A DNA stretch of 48,857 nt. Source: Rouxiella silvae. Lineage in GTDB: Bacteria > Pseudomonadota > Gammaproteobacteria > Enterobacterales > Enterobacteriaceae. The stretch spans positions 1-48,857 of the forward strand of contig NZ_MRWD01000044.1 in NCBI RefSeq assembly GCF_002093625.1, given 5' to 3'. The translations under genes and the position numbers were made by a program. A model generated the notes under the pieces. That model made no database searches. It was not told the DNA's origin and was given only the letters and a program-made list of their open reading frames with translations. Of the stretch, positions 31,859 through 40,738 are shown piece after piece (within the stretch, counting starts at the first letter, position 1; each line of letters opens with the position of its first letter).

Positions 31859-32286
31859 TGGAATTTGAGATTAAAGACCAGCAGTACCGCACGGCCAAGT
31901 TGAGCGTATTCGACCAGTTGAAAGTCTCCCGTAAGCTGCTGCCGGTATTATCCGGGCTGTTGGGCGATTTCCATGGGATTAAAGCTGCTGCTGATGGCGG
32001 TGACGTCTATAAGGCGATGGAAACCGCGCTACCCAAAATCGCCGAGTCGCTGGCCAGCATGAGCGAGGAAGATACCAACGCGATTATTTTCCCGTGCCTG
32101 AAAGTGGTTTCTCGCAAGCACCTCAAGTCATGGGTGCCGGTTTTCAGCGAAGACAGCCTCAACTTCGATGATATTGAGCTGATGGACATGCTGCAGCTGG
32201 TGGCCCGCGTGGTGGGGGATTCGCTTGGAAATTTTTTCAGCGGACTCCCCGGCAAAGAGACTGCGGACCCGTCGCTACAGGATTAA
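31858..32286 (+). CDS. Tail assembly chaperone, upstream frame
   Basis: A 142-residue helical protein (FEIKDQQYRTAKLSVFDQLK, then MSEEDTNAIIFPCLKVVSRK) of the tail chaperone type found before tape measure genes. Near its end the sequence A AAT TTT TTC allows a -1 frameshift into the frame of the downstream gene, giving a longer fusion, as with lambda G and GT. Confidence 0.85.
   Translation: MEFEIKDQQYRTAKLSVFDQLKVSRKLLPVLSGLLGDFHGIKAAADGGDVYKAMETALPKIAESLASMSEEDTNAIIFPCLKVVSRKHLKSWVPVFSEDSLNFDDIELMDMLQLVARVVGDSLGNFFSGLPGKETADPSLQD
32229..32238 (+). promoter_or_regulatory. Candidate -1 ribosomal slippery site
   Basis: AAATTTTTTC contains two overlapping X XXY YYZ heptamers in the zero frame: A AAT TTT (32229-32235) and T TTT TTC (32232-32238). 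The -1 frame is open from here to 32474. Confidence 0.65.
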
Positions 32287-32297
32287 CGCTCGATGTG

Positions 32298-32474
32298 ATG
32301 CCCGATGGCACCGATATGATTTGGAAGGTAACCAGAGCGTACCAACTGGACCCGAAAGACCTCCTCTCCGGTGCAATCGACCTCTGCTACATCTCAGAAA
32401 TGCACGATTACCTCACGCTCGAGGAAGACAACGAAAACCGGGTAACTCGCTGGAGACAGGCTAATGAACGCTGA
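32298..32474 (+). CDS. Tail chaperone, downstream frame (DUF6889-like)
   Basis: A 58-residue segment (TDMIWKVTRAYQLDPKDLLS, then AIDLCYISEMHDYLTLEEDN) in the -1 frame relative to the chaperone gene. It has clear protein character and matches the second chaperone component found before tape measure genes. It could be made from ATG 32298 or, more likely, as the C-terminal part of a frameshift fusion. It overlaps the tape measure start by 11 bp. Confidence 0.82.
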   Translation: MPDGTDMIWKVTRAYQLDPKDLLSGAIDLCYISEMHDYLTLEEDNENRVTRWRQANER

Positions 32475-34482
32475 AACAATTAAGGACTTTCTGGTTTCTC
32501 TGGGTTTTCAAGTTGACGACGCAGGAGCCAAAAAGTTTGATTCGGTGCTGGCGGGCGTCACGACGAACGTTTTTAAAATGGCGGGGGCGGTCGAGGCGGC
32601 CGCCGGTACCGTCATGCTGTTTACCACGAAAATTGCGGCGGGTCTGGATAACCTCTACTGGGCTTCTCAGCGCACCGGCGCGTCCGTGGCTGGCATCAAG
32701 GCGTTGGGCTATGCGGCATCACAAACAGGCTCAAGCGCGGAAGCGGCGAGGGGTTCTCTCGAGAGCCTGTCCCGCTTTATGCGCAATAACCCAGGCGCGG
32801 AAGGTTTCCTGAATCGCCTTGGCGTGCAGACGCGTGACGCCAGCGGCAATATGCGGGATATGTCGTCTGTGTTCACTGGCGTTGGCCAGCAACTCAGTAA
32901 AATGCCTTACTACCGCGCCAATCAGTACGCCGAGATGTTCGGCATTGATGAAAACACGCTGATGGCCATGCGCCGGGGGCTTGGTGGCTTCAATGCTGAA
33001 TATTCGGCAATGGCAAAAGCGATCGGCTATAACGCCGACCAGGCGGCGGTAAGCTCGAATAAATTCATGACGTCGCTGCGTGACTTCGGCGCAATGGCGG
33101 GCATGGCGCGGGATAAAATTGGCTCGACCCTCGCTAATGGCCTGGCTGGTTCAATCGATAATCTCCGCAAACAGTTCCTCGAAAATTTCCCCAAAATTGA
33201 GGATACGATCACCCGTGGTGTGAATGGTCTGCTGTGGCTGGCGGGAGTAATCGGCCAGGTGATATACCGACTCATCCAAGCTGCTGGCGATATACGGGAC
33301 TGGTGGGGAACGCTCGACAAAGGCACTAAGCAACTAATCGAGACGTTCGGCGGCCTGATTCTCGCCTGGCGCATCCTCAATAGCGCTTTTGTTATGTCGC
33401 CAATCGGAATGGTCACTCTCTTGGTTGGCGCTTTAATTGCGCTTTACGATGACTATAAAACATGGAAAGAAGGTGGCAAGAGCCTCATTGACTGGGGGAA
33501 ATGGAAGCCTGAAATAGATTCTGCGCTGGATGGCATCGACAAGCTATGGACCGAAATTAACCGCCTTAAAAATGAGCTGTTGGATCTTTTCGGCATCGAC
33601 CCCAAAACATGGTCCATTAAATTTGAGTTTACCAGTCTTACTAAACAGTTTGGTGAGCTCACCAAGATGCTCGGCACGATCAGCGACATCGTTAATGCAA
33701 TTAACGAGGGTAGATGGTCCGATGCTGCAAGCCTGGCTAAGAAGCTAATGAATCAGGGAGGAGACCAGCCTGATGCGCTGCCGGGCGTCACCGGTGTAGC
33801 GACCCAAAATAGAAACTGGTTGCTGGATAAATACTTCCAGATGAATGATGCCGTGAACCGTTTCTTCACTCTCCATGCTGGCAATGATGGCTTACTCCCA
33901 TCTGGCGGGTTAGCGAGTGGTGTAAAACGGCCTCAGGCCACCGCTGCGGGATCTGCTTTGCTAGGGTGGTTAAGCCCGACGCTCGACAAACTGGAAGCGC
34001 TCTACCACCTACCCGCAGGCTTACTTAAAAGCGTCGCTATCACCGAGTCAGCTGGAAACCCTAATGCCGTTTCTGGCGTGGGTGCACAAGGTCTTTTCCA
34101 ACTAATGCCCGGTACCGCGAAGGATCTGGGGTTGAAGGGTGGAGATGCTTTTGACCCTGTGAAGTCTGCCCAGGCGGCCGCAAAATATTTAGCCCAACTC
34201 ATGAAGATAAATGGCGGTGATCTCAATAAAGCATTGGCCTCTTATAACTGGGGCGTCGGTAATGTGCAGAAATACGGCATGGCGTTAATGCCTCAGGAGA
34301 CGCGGAACTATGTTCCACGCGTGATGAGTAATATGCCTGGTGTCGGCACAACAATTTCACAGGAAACCAATATCCACGTGCATGGCGTCTCCGACCCAGT
34401 TCGCGCTGGGCAGGAAGTGGCTCAGAGGCAAACTAACGTTAATTCACGGTTAACGCAGCAGACGGGGGGAGGTGCAAGCTAA
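32464..34482 (+). CDS. Tail tape measure protein with lytic transglycosylase domain
   Basis: A 672-residue protein that sets tail length and, on infection, opens the cell wall. The N-terminal part is a helical tape region (FLVSLGFQVDDAGAKKFDSV); the middle has hydrophobic segments (GLLWLAGVIGQVIYRLI and ILAWRILNSAFVMSPIGMVT). Residues about 510-640 are an SLT/GH23 domain with catalytic E528 (AITESAGNPNAVSG) followed by GAQGLFQLMPGTA and ASYNWGVGNV. The length predicts a short tail. Confidence 0.93.
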   Translation: MNAETIKDFLVSLGFQVDDAGAKKFDSVLAGVTTNVFKMAGAVEAAAGTVMLFTTKIAAGLDNLYWASQRTGASVAGIKALGYAASQTGSSAEAARGSLESLSRFMRNNPGAEGFLNRLGVQTRDASGNMRDMSSVFTGVGQQLSKMPYYRANQYAEMFGIDENTLMAMRRGLGGFNAEYSAMAKAIGYNADQAAVSSNKFMTSLRDFGAMAGMARDKIGSTLANGLAGSIDNLRKQFLENFPKIEDTITRGVNGLLWLAGVIGQVIYRLIQAAGDIRDWWGTLDKGTKQLIETFGGLILAWRILNSAFVMSPIGMVTLLVGALIALYDDYKTWKEGGKSLIDWGKWKPEIDSALDGIDKLWTEINRLKNELLDLFGIDPKTWSIKFEFTSLTKQFGELTKMLGTISDIVNAINEGRWSDAASLAKKLMNQGGDQPDALPGVTGVATQNRNWLLDKYFQMNDAVNRFFTLHAGNDGLLPSGGLASGVKRPQATAAGSALLGWLSPTLDKLEALYHLPAGLLKSVAITESAGNPNAVSGVGAQGLFQLMPGTAKDLGLKGGDAFDPVKSAQAAAKYLAQLMKINGGDLNKALASYNWGVGNVQKYGMALMPQETRNYVPRVMSNMPGVGTTISQETNIHVHGVSDPVRAGQEVAQRQTNVNSRLTQQTGGGAS

Positions 34483-35060
34483 TGGACATTCTTTCTACGC
34501 TGTTCCAGCAGTCGTCTAGGAAAATAGACCTGATAATTCCAAATGTTGTTGTGTCTGAAAAACATTCAGATGCACTGGAAATAACAGAGCACCCGGTGGA
34601 AATTGGCGCTCCCGTTGCAGATCATGCCTATAAAAGACCCTCTGAGGTCACAATGGAGATTGGTTTTGCGGGGGGCGGGTCACTTTTAGACGGTCTGGAT
34701 ACTTCGTCGGTTGGACTTTCTCTCGGCACAAGCCCGCAGGAGATGTATCAGAAAATACTCGACCTGCAAGCCACTCGAGTACCCTTCAATGTAATTACGG
34801 GCAAAAAGAAGTACAGCAACATGCTTATCCGGGGTATTGATGTCACGACCGACAAGACCAGTGAGAACGTGTTGATGTGCGTTCTCACACTGAGGCAGGT
34901 GCTAATTTCTCAAACTCAGACCGTTTCTGTAGCTGATAAATCTGATATGGCCAATGGTGTGAGCACTTCTGCTGTACAAAATAGCGGCGTTAAAACAGTC
35001 ATCCCTACAACAACCTCGATACTTCAGAAGCTGGCAACATTCCTGGGGATTTCATTATGA
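34482..35060 (+). CDS. Baseplate Dit-like protein
   Basis: A 192-residue protein (IDLIIPNVVVSEKHSDALEI, then VEIGAPVADHAYKRPSEVTM and VPFNVITGKKKYSNMLIRGI) of the phage baseplate Dit-like type, forming the ring at the tail tip. It overlaps the tape measure stop by 1 bp and the next start by 4 bp. Confidence 0.83.
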   Translation: MDILSTLFQQSSRKIDLIIPNVVVSEKHSDALEITEHPVEIGAPVADHAYKRPSEVTMEIGFAGGGSLLDGLDTSSVGLSLGTSPQEMYQKILDLQATRVPFNVITGKKKYSNMLIRGIDVTTDKTSENVLMCVLTLRQVLISQTQTVSVADKSDMANGVSTSAVQNSGVKTVIPTTTSILQKLATFLGISL

Positions 35061-35371
35061 CTATGACGGCCAATGAAATTCCTCTATCGCCGGATAATCA
35101 GAAGTTCAGCATCACGCTTAACAGTGTTTCTTACCGGATGAATATCATCTGGCGAGATACACCTGGCTGGGTCATGGACCTGCAGGATAGCTCTGGCGTG
35201 AATTTGATTGCCGGAATTCCTCTTGTGACTGGTGCTGATCTGCTGGGTCAGTATGGGTATCTGGGTCTTGGGTTCTCGCTTTTGGTTATGTGCGACGACG
35301 ACACACAGGAATACCCAACAAAGACGGATCTCGGCACCGGCAGTCATCTCTATTACGTTTTGCAAAGCTAA
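35057..35371 (+). CDS. Baseplate hub-associated protein (Pam3 gp18-like)
   Basis: A 104-residue beta-rich protein (KFSITLNSVSYRMNIIWRDT, then GWVMDLQDSSGVNLIAGIPL and DLLGQYGYLGLGFSLLV). This matches the small DUF6983/Pam3 gp18-like proteins found between Dit-like and hub genes. Confidence 0.82.
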   Translation: MTMTANEIPLSPDNQKFSITLNSVSYRMNIIWRDTPGWVMDLQDSSGVNLIAGIPLVTGADLLGQYGYLGLGFSLLVMCDDDTQEYPTKTDLGTGSHLYYVLQS

Positions 35372-35381
35372 GGGGCAACGA

Positions 35382-36455
35382 TTGAGCCAGAACTGGATGC
35401 GGCATTTTGAACTACTGCTAACGGATGATAGCGGGAAGGGGATCAGCCTATCTGACTTCAAAGTCACGTTTGATATTGAGTGGTTCAATATCAAATTTTC
35501 CCGCGTGGCCACCATTAAAATTTATAACCTTTCCCAAGCCACTAATAATCGCATTTTGGGGAAGGAGTTTTCCAAGCTCCGGATCATAGCGGGTTACGAT
35601 GGGCTGGCCCAAGCAGTTGATCAAAGTCAGGTCGGCGTGGTTACGCAGGTCCCTGCTAATCAGGTCGGGCAAACCAATGGCCAGAATTATGGGCAAATTT
35701 ATGATGGTGATATCCGTTTTAGCCTGACAGGTCGAGATAACCCCACCGACACCTACGTGTTAATTCAGGCCGTGGACGGGCATCAGGCGCTTATGGGGGC
35801 TGTGGTCACAACGACCCTTGCGGCGGGGTATACGGTCGCCGACGTGCACGCAGCGACAATGCAAAGCTTCAGCCCGTTCGGCGTAGTGGCGGGTATCACC
35901 GGCGACATGCCTACGACTGTCTTCCCACGGGGGCGCGTGATTTTTCAGGCAGCTCATAAGACGATGGATAATATCGCGCAGCAGTGCGGAGCTACCTGGC
36001 AGATTGTGGAAGGCAAGGTTCAGCTAATCCCGGTTAACAAATACATTCAGGAGGCGATCGTACTTAACAGCAACACAGGCCTAATCGGTATGCCTCAGCA
36101 GACTATGGGTGCTGGTGTTAACGTTCGCTGCCTGATTAATCCCAATATCCGTGTTGGCGGTCTGATAGAGTTGGACCAGACATCAGTCTATCGCGCGGCG
36201 CTGTCATCGAACGACATACAGATGTCTGGGGGGCGTATCTCGGAAAAGGACGATAACGGCAATAAGGTTGTGAGCGGTGTAGCCAGCATCCCACCGGCCA
36301 GTGTGGCCACGGATGGCGTTTATATTGTTCAATCAATATCCTATACTGGCGATACAAGAGGCCAAGCTTGGTACATGGATATGATGTGCTTTGCGCGTGG
36401 TTCAAAAGATCTTCTTACTGGTTCTGCCTTAAACAAGGGAGTAGTGAATGACTAG
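35382..36455 (+). CDS. Baseplate hub protein
   Basis: A 357-residue hub protein (FELLLTDDSGKGISLSDFKV, TFDIEWFNIKFSRVATIKIY, then a gp27-like middle with ARGSKD near the end). I set the start at TTG 35382, with AGGGG upstream; ATG 35397 is the alternative. Earlier in-frame codons fall in the previous gene. The spike gene would normally follow directly; two cargo genes intervene. Confidence 0.83.
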   Translation: MSQNWMRHFELLLTDDSGKGISLSDFKVTFDIEWFNIKFSRVATIKIYNLSQATNNRILGKEFSKLRIIAGYDGLAQAVDQSQVGVVTQVPANQVGQTNGQNYGQIYDGDIRFSLTGRDNPTDTYVLIQAVDGHQALMGAVVTTTLAAGYTVADVHAATMQSFSPFGVVAGITGDMPTTVFPRGRVIFQAAHKTMDNIAQQCGATWQIVEGKVQLIPVNKYIQEAIVLNSNTGLIGMPQQTMGAGVNVRCLINPNIRVGGLIELDQTSVYRAALSSNDIQMSGGRISEKDDNGNKVVSGVASIPPASVATDGVYIVQSISYTGDTRGQAWYMDMMCFARGSKDLLTGSALNKGVVND

Positions 36456-36789
36456 TCGTTGCTTGATTATTGCTCTAACTTTGATGTTCTCATCTTCAAG
36501 CATGGCTGCATTCGTTTGTGGTGGCTGGAAGTTAGACGTTAACAGCGCTGGGGAAACCACTCTCAATGGACAAGTAACCGACACACAAAAAATCACGTTC
36601 TTAAAAAAAGATGGTGATTACGCGAACATTAAAATGGACATGGCTCTATCCAGCTCAAGAGATGGGAACATGTACGGCTTCGAATTTATAAAGAGGGCTG
36701 GGAGGGCCTTTTTGAACGTTCAGTTGCTCCAGGCTAGGATGGATGCACCGAAGGTTTTTGGCACGTTTGACTGTCATAAAGTTAATTGA
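36448..36789 (+). CDS. Secreted cargo protein, unknown
   Basis: A 113-residue protein with a signal peptide (CLIIALTLMFSSSSMAA, cleavage after SMAA). The mature part has two Cys, near each end (FVCGGWKL and TFDCHKVN), which may form a disulfide in the periplasm. It overlaps the hub stop by 8 bp and has AAGGGAG upstream, so it can be made with late mRNA. No family recognised. A secreted product among baseplate genes is odd; an envelope-level exclusion factor is one possibility. Confidence 0.78.
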   Translation: MTSRCLIIALTLMFSSSSMAAFVCGGWKLDVNSAGETTLNGQVTDTQKITFLKKDGDYANIKMDMALSSSRDGNMYGFEFIKRAGRAFLNVQLLQARMDAPKVFGTFDCHKVN

Positions 36790-36821
36790 TACTTAACGTT
36801 TCATAAAGTTTAGACCATGGA

Positions 36822-36827
36822 TATAAT
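36822..36827 (+). promoter_or_regulatory. Promoter -10 element before the Mrr-like gene
   Basis: Perfect TATAAT 34 bp before the ATG at 36861. The -35 region (TTTCAT at 17 bp) is poor. It suggests independent expression. Confidence 0.45.
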
Positions 36828-36860
36828 GCAGGAATTACAGATAAATCCTATGGCGGCATT

Positions 36861-37709
36861 ATGGAATACATTCCTTTAGATTCGTATGTGAAGAAGAAAA
36901 CTCGAGCAATTTTGTTTCTTTTGATTGCATGTATAGCCCTGAGCTTGAAGGGCGGGGTTCATCCTGGATTAGTTACAATTGTCGCTATCATTGGATCTGT
37001 AATTTACTCTTACATGAAAAAAACTTACTACCCAAAAGTGTGGTCTAAAACTGTAGGGAAGCTGGCTTATAGCGCAAGAGAGCTAGATGAGGACAATTTT
37101 AAGAAGGAAATAATTAGGCACCTTCCTGTATTAGCAAGAAAACGTAATATGTTAATTACTAGCGATGATTATGGAAATATAATAGTTGATCCGTGGGTGA
37201 AGGAGAAAAAATATTATATAAGCAAACTAAACTACTTCCCTCATGTAACACCTTATTATTCAGGAATGGATGACTTTGATCAGTTCTTAATCCTAGATGA
37301 AATGATTGATGATTATCTTCAATTTAATGATGTTGAATCCATAAACATTATAGATATGACACCAACAGAATATGAGCACTATTGTGCTGATGTTCTTAGA
37401 GACCAAGGGTGGGAGGCTAGAGTCACTAAAGGATCGGGGGATCAAGGGGTGGATGTACTAGCAGAAAAAAATGGAGTTACTATTGCTGTTCAGTGTAAAA
37501 AGTACTCATCCCCAGTCGGAAACAAAGCCGTTCAAGAGGTTGCTGCTGGAAAAGGATTTTACGGTGCTGATTATGGAATGGTTGTTACAAATAATACTTA
37601 TACAGCGTCGGCTAAACAACTCGCTAATTCGCAATTGGTTTTTTTACTTCATCATGATGATCTATATTCAATAGATGAGCTTATAGACGTCGGTGTCAAT
37701 GTAGCTTGA
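36861..37709 (+). CDS. Membrane-anchored Mrr-like restriction endonuclease
   Basis: A 282-residue protein. Two membrane segments at the N-terminus (AILFLLIACIALSLKGG and GLVTIVAIIGSVIYSYM) hold a cytoplasmic domain. Residues about 165-270 are an Mrr_cat/PD-(D/E)xK nuclease: MTPTEYEHYCADVLRDQGWE, then GSGDQGVDVLAEKNG and the QCKKY signature, with D and QxK as catalytic residues. The gene is AT-rich, has its own -10 and terminator, and interrupts the baseplate genes. A defence or exclusion role against other phages is likely by class; target and trigger are unknown. Confidence 0.9.
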   Translation: MEYIPLDSYVKKKTRAILFLLIACIALSLKGGVHPGLVTIVAIIGSVIYSYMKKTYYPKVWSKTVGKLAYSARELDEDNFKKEIIRHLPVLARKRNMLITSDDYGNIIVDPWVKEKKYYISKLNYFPHVTPYYSGMDDFDQFLILDEMIDDYLQFNDVESINIIDMTPTEYEHYCADVLRDQGWEARVTKGSGDQGVDVLAEKNGVTIAVQCKKYSSPVGNKAVQEVAAGKGFYGADYGMVVTNNTYTASAKQLANSQLVFLLHHDDLYSIDELIDVGVNVA

Positions 37710-37712
37710 TAG

Positions 37713-37736
37713 AACCCGCCTAGTGCGGGTTTTTTT
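37713..37736 (+). terminator. Terminator after the Mrr-like gene
   Basis: AACCCGC CTAGT GCGGGTT followed by T, 4 bp after the stop codon. The stem has the same sequence as the tR'-like terminator at 16852. Confidence 0.87.
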
Positions 37737-37750
37737 ATGGAGTTTTTCCC

Positions 37751-38419
37751 ATGCCTGTTTCTAACTCTGCCCAAACCGGCGATACCGCCGCGTTAACTGA
37801 GGCGCTAGCCAAGGACATATCGTCCAACCTTCGCGTTTCAATGCCAGGCATCATTCAGTCATTCGATCCGGGTGACGATACCCGAGGCCCGACGTGCGTT
37901 GTGTTACCTGCAATCAAAGGCACAAAGACTGACTCGGACGGGAACGTCACCTCGGAGGATTACCCGCTATTGGTGGACGTGCCGATGGTATTCCCTCGCG
38001 GGGGCGGCGTCACGCTGACTTTCCCTATCGGTGAAGGTGATGAGTGCCTGCTTGTGTTCTCTGACCGCTGCATTGATTTCTGGTGGCAGAGTGGCGGGGT
38101 ACAGGAGGCAGTCGATAAACGCCAGCATGATTTATCCGATGCTTTCGCTATCGTCGGCCTACAGTCTGGCGCAACGAAAATCAGCAATATCAGCACGACG
38201 GCTGTGCAGCTGCGCACCGATGATGGCGCGAGCTTCATTGAGTTGAAGCAGGGCGGCGCGGTAAACATCAAATCAACCTTGGTGACGATTGACGGCGATG
38301 TGCAGGTTAATGGCGCCATAACCTCGACCGGCGACCAGACAGCGGCAGGTATCAGCCAGACCGGACATGTTCATGGCGGCGTCGAGTCAGGGGGCAGCAA
38401 CACAGGAGAGCCGCAATGA
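37751..38419 (+). CDS. Baseplate spike protein (Gp138 N-terminal domain)
   Basis: A 222-residue central spike. The N-terminal OB-like Gp138 domain (LRVSMPGIIQSFDPGDDTRG, then GGVTLTFPIGEGDECLLVFS) is followed by a beta-helix stem (VNIKSTLVTIDGDVQVNGAI) and a tip with HxH (GHVHGGVESGG), as in iron-binding spike tips of contractile systems. The stop overlaps the next start (ATGA). Confidence 0.9.
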   Translation: MPVSNSAQTGDTAALTEALAKDISSNLRVSMPGIIQSFDPGDDTRGPTCVVLPAIKGTKTDSDGNVTSEDYPLLVDVPMVFPRGGGVTLTFPIGEGDECLLVFSDRCIDFWWQSGGVQEAVDKRQHDLSDAFAIVGLQSGATKISNISTTAVQLRTDDGASFIELKQGGAVNIKSTLVTIDGDVQVNGAITSTGDQTAAGISQTGHVHGGVESGGSNTGEPQ

Positions 38420-38769
38420 GATACCGACGAGAAGACGCAGACGGCGATTACACGTTTGGACAGGGTGACAACACCTGGTTGATTAACTCCCCTGACGCGG
38501 TGGCACAGGCCATCAAAACCCGATTTCTGCTCTGGTACGGTCAGTGGTTCCTTGATACCACGACCGGTACACCGTGGATCCAGTCCGTATTGGGAAAGCA
38601 AAACCCAACGGCTTACAACATGGCCATTCGCCAGCGTATTCTTGAAACCCAGGGTGTTAACTCAATCACAGCTTTTAACACCACCGTGGACAGCTCCACG
38701 CGGCGCGTAACCTTCACCGCAACCATTGACACCCTCTACGGGACGACGACAGTCACAAGCGAGGCATAA
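38416..38769 (+). CDS. Baseplate wedge protein, gp25-like
   Basis: A 117-residue protein (GDNTWLINSPDAVAQAIKTR, then FLDTTTGTPWIQSVLGKQNP) of the gp25/DUF2634-like wedge type. It starts in the spike stop (ATGA) and its stop overlaps the gpJ start (TAATG). Confidence 0.85.
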   Translation: MRYRREDADGDYTFGQGDNTWLINSPDAVAQAIKTRFLLWYGQWFLDTTTGTPWIQSVLGKQNPTAYNMAIRQRILETQGVNSITAFNTTVDSSTRRVTFTATIDTLYGTTTVTSEA

Positions 38770-39968
38770 TGGCTCTTGATTTAGACACGTTGGGGCTCGC
38801 CTCCACGGTGACCGCCTCAGGGATAAGTGCGCCTGATTACCAGACAATCCTCACGACAATAACCGGCTACTTCCAACAAATTTACGGCACTGACTCCTAT
38901 CTTGATCCCGATAGCAAAGATGGGCAAATGGTGGCGATTGTGGCGCTGGCCATCAATGACGCGAACAACGTAGCCATTGCCGTTTATAACGCATTTTCTC
39001 CAGCGACCGCTGTCGGTACTGGGTTATCCAGTAACGTCAAAATTAACGGCATCACGCGCCGTGCAGCCACCAACTCAACGGTAGACCTCACCCTGACCGG
39101 CACCGTGGGTACCACTATCACCAACGGCACAGCGAAGGATGCAAACGGCATTGTTTGGAATCTGCCGGCCAGCGTGGTTATCGGTACCGGCGGTACAGTC
39201 GTGGCCACGGCAACCAGTGCGACATCTGGTGCAGTTGCGGCACTTGCTGGCACTGTGACGTTAATAGGGACGCCCACGCGTGGCTGGGTCTCGGTCACCA
39301 ATATACTGGCGACCACTGTGGGTACCGCAGCAGAAACCGATGCAGAACTGCGCGTACGGCAGACATTGAGCACTGCATTGGCCTCTGTAACGCCGTTTGA
39401 CGCGGTTGATGGCGCGATTGCCAACGTATCAGGCGTGACACGTCACAAGCTGTTTGAGAACGATACGGAAGAAACTGACAGCAATGGCCTTCCGCCTCAC
39501 TCAATTTCGGTCATTGTGGAAGGTGGCGACGCCAGCACTATCGCCAATACAATTCGTGGCACTAAAGGCCAGGGAGTGGCGACCTATGGCACGACGGCCA
39601 TTACCGTGGCTGATAAGTATGGCAATCCTCACGCTATCAACTTTTCTCGCCCGGTAGACGTGCCGATTTTTGTCGCCATTACATTGCAGGCGTTCACGGG
39701 TTACACATCACAAATCGGTGACGACATAAAGACGGCAGTAGCTGCGTACGTCAATGCCCTGGCGATCGGCGATAGTGTCCTGCTAAGTCGAATGTATTCC
39801 CCGGCGAATCTCGGTGTTGTGAGCGGCGGCAACGCGAAGTATTACGACATCATTGAGTTGGCGATCGGCACTTCTGCCGCTGGTGTTGCTGCTGCCAACG
39901 TCACTATAGCCTATGACCACTCGGCATCATGCCTTACAGACAACATCGCGCTGACGGTGACGTCATGA
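38769..39968 (+). CDS. Baseplate J-like protein
   Basis: A 399-residue wedge protein of the Baseplate_J family (GLSSNVKINGITRRAATNST, then VSVTNILATTVGTAAETDAE and the helix SPANLGVVSGGNAKYYDI). It forms the baseplate periphery with gp25-like and DUF2612 proteins. Confidence 0.92.
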   Translation: MALDLDTLGLASTVTASGISAPDYQTILTTITGYFQQIYGTDSYLDPDSKDGQMVAIVALAINDANNVAIAVYNAFSPATAVGTGLSSNVKINGITRRAATNSTVDLTLTGTVGTTITNGTAKDANGIVWNLPASVVIGTGGTVVATATSATSGAVAALAGTVTLIGTPTRGWVSVTNILATTVGTAAETDAELRVRQTLSTALASVTPFDAVDGAIANVSGVTRHKLFENDTEETDSNGLPPHSISVIVEGGDASTIANTIRGTKGQGVATYGTTAITVADKYGNPHAINFSRPVDVPIFVAITLQAFTGYTSQIGDDIKTAVAAYVNALAIGDSVLLSRMYSPANLGVVSGGNAKYYDIIELAIGTSAAGVAAANVTIAYDHSASCLTDNIALTVTS

Positions 39969-40738
39969 GTAAGTACACCGATCTCATCACCAACTATCAC
40001 GCCGGAAAGCCTAAATTTGTCAGCCACGTAGACCTATCCACGCGGCCACTAACCGACGTCGGGACGGCCATTACCAGCCTTATAGCTGCATTTGATATCG
40101 ATACGGCTGTGGGTAATCAACTGGATATTATCGGGTTGTGGGTAGGGCGTTCACGGCGTGTGAGTACGCCAATCACCGGTGTTTATTTTTCGTGGGATAC
40201 GGAGCGTGTTGGATGGGATCAGGGGGGGTGGCAGGGGCCATACGATCCGGATGATGGCGTTATTGACCTCAGCGACGAAATCTATCGGCTTGTGCTGAAA
40301 GTTAAGATAGCCATTAACAGTTGGAACGGCCAGAACGACTCCATACAGGAGTTCATCAGCGGCATGCTTTTAGGCTCCGGCCTGAGAATGGCGATTGTTG
40401 ATAATCAGGACATGAGTATTTCAATCTGGCTGCTCCCTGACCAAAATATTTTTATGAACGATACGGACCGCTTAATTTTTGATTCAGCCCTGAATCGCGG
40501 CCCCTTCATTGTGTTACCTGCAGGTTATACCTCATCCCGACTCGATCTCAATCCGCTTGACCAAGTCAATAGCGAACTCTTTTGGGCTATCCAGAATGGT
40601 TACATGACAATTAAAGCGGCAGGAGTTCGCGTGCGTGAAATTCAGATGCCGTCTGAGGGGTATCAATTTTTTGGGTTCGATATCGACAACGACTACGTAT
40701 CCGGCTGGGATAGCGGTGCATGGGGAGAAGATCTTTAA
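39965..40738 (+). CDS. DUF2612 baseplate/tail protein
   Basis: A 257-residue protein of the DUF2612 family (LITNYHAGKPKFVSHVDLST, then AVGNQLDIIGLWVGRSRRV and LVLKVKIAINSWNGQNDSIQ). It occupies the place of gpI and links the J-like protein to the fibres. The start overlaps the previous stop (ATGA). Confidence 0.88.
   Translation: MSKYTDLITNYHAGKPKFVSHVDLSTRPLTDVGTAITSLIAAFDIDTAVGNQLDIIGLWVGRSRRVSTPITGVYFSWDTERVGWDQGGWQGPYDPDDGVIDLSDEIYRLVLKVKIAINSWNGQNDSIQEFISGMLLGSGLRMAIVDNQDMSISIWLLPDQNIFMNDTDRLIFDSALNRGPFIVLPAGYTSSRLDLNPLDQVNSELFWAIQNGYMTIKAAGVRVREIQMPSEGYQFFGFDIDNDYVSGWDSGAWGEDL

Noticed and set aside
32225-32464. A 79-codon frame after the tail chaperone
   Set aside because: Very Arg-rich and in the wrong frame; the -1 frame (32298-32474) has the real protein features.
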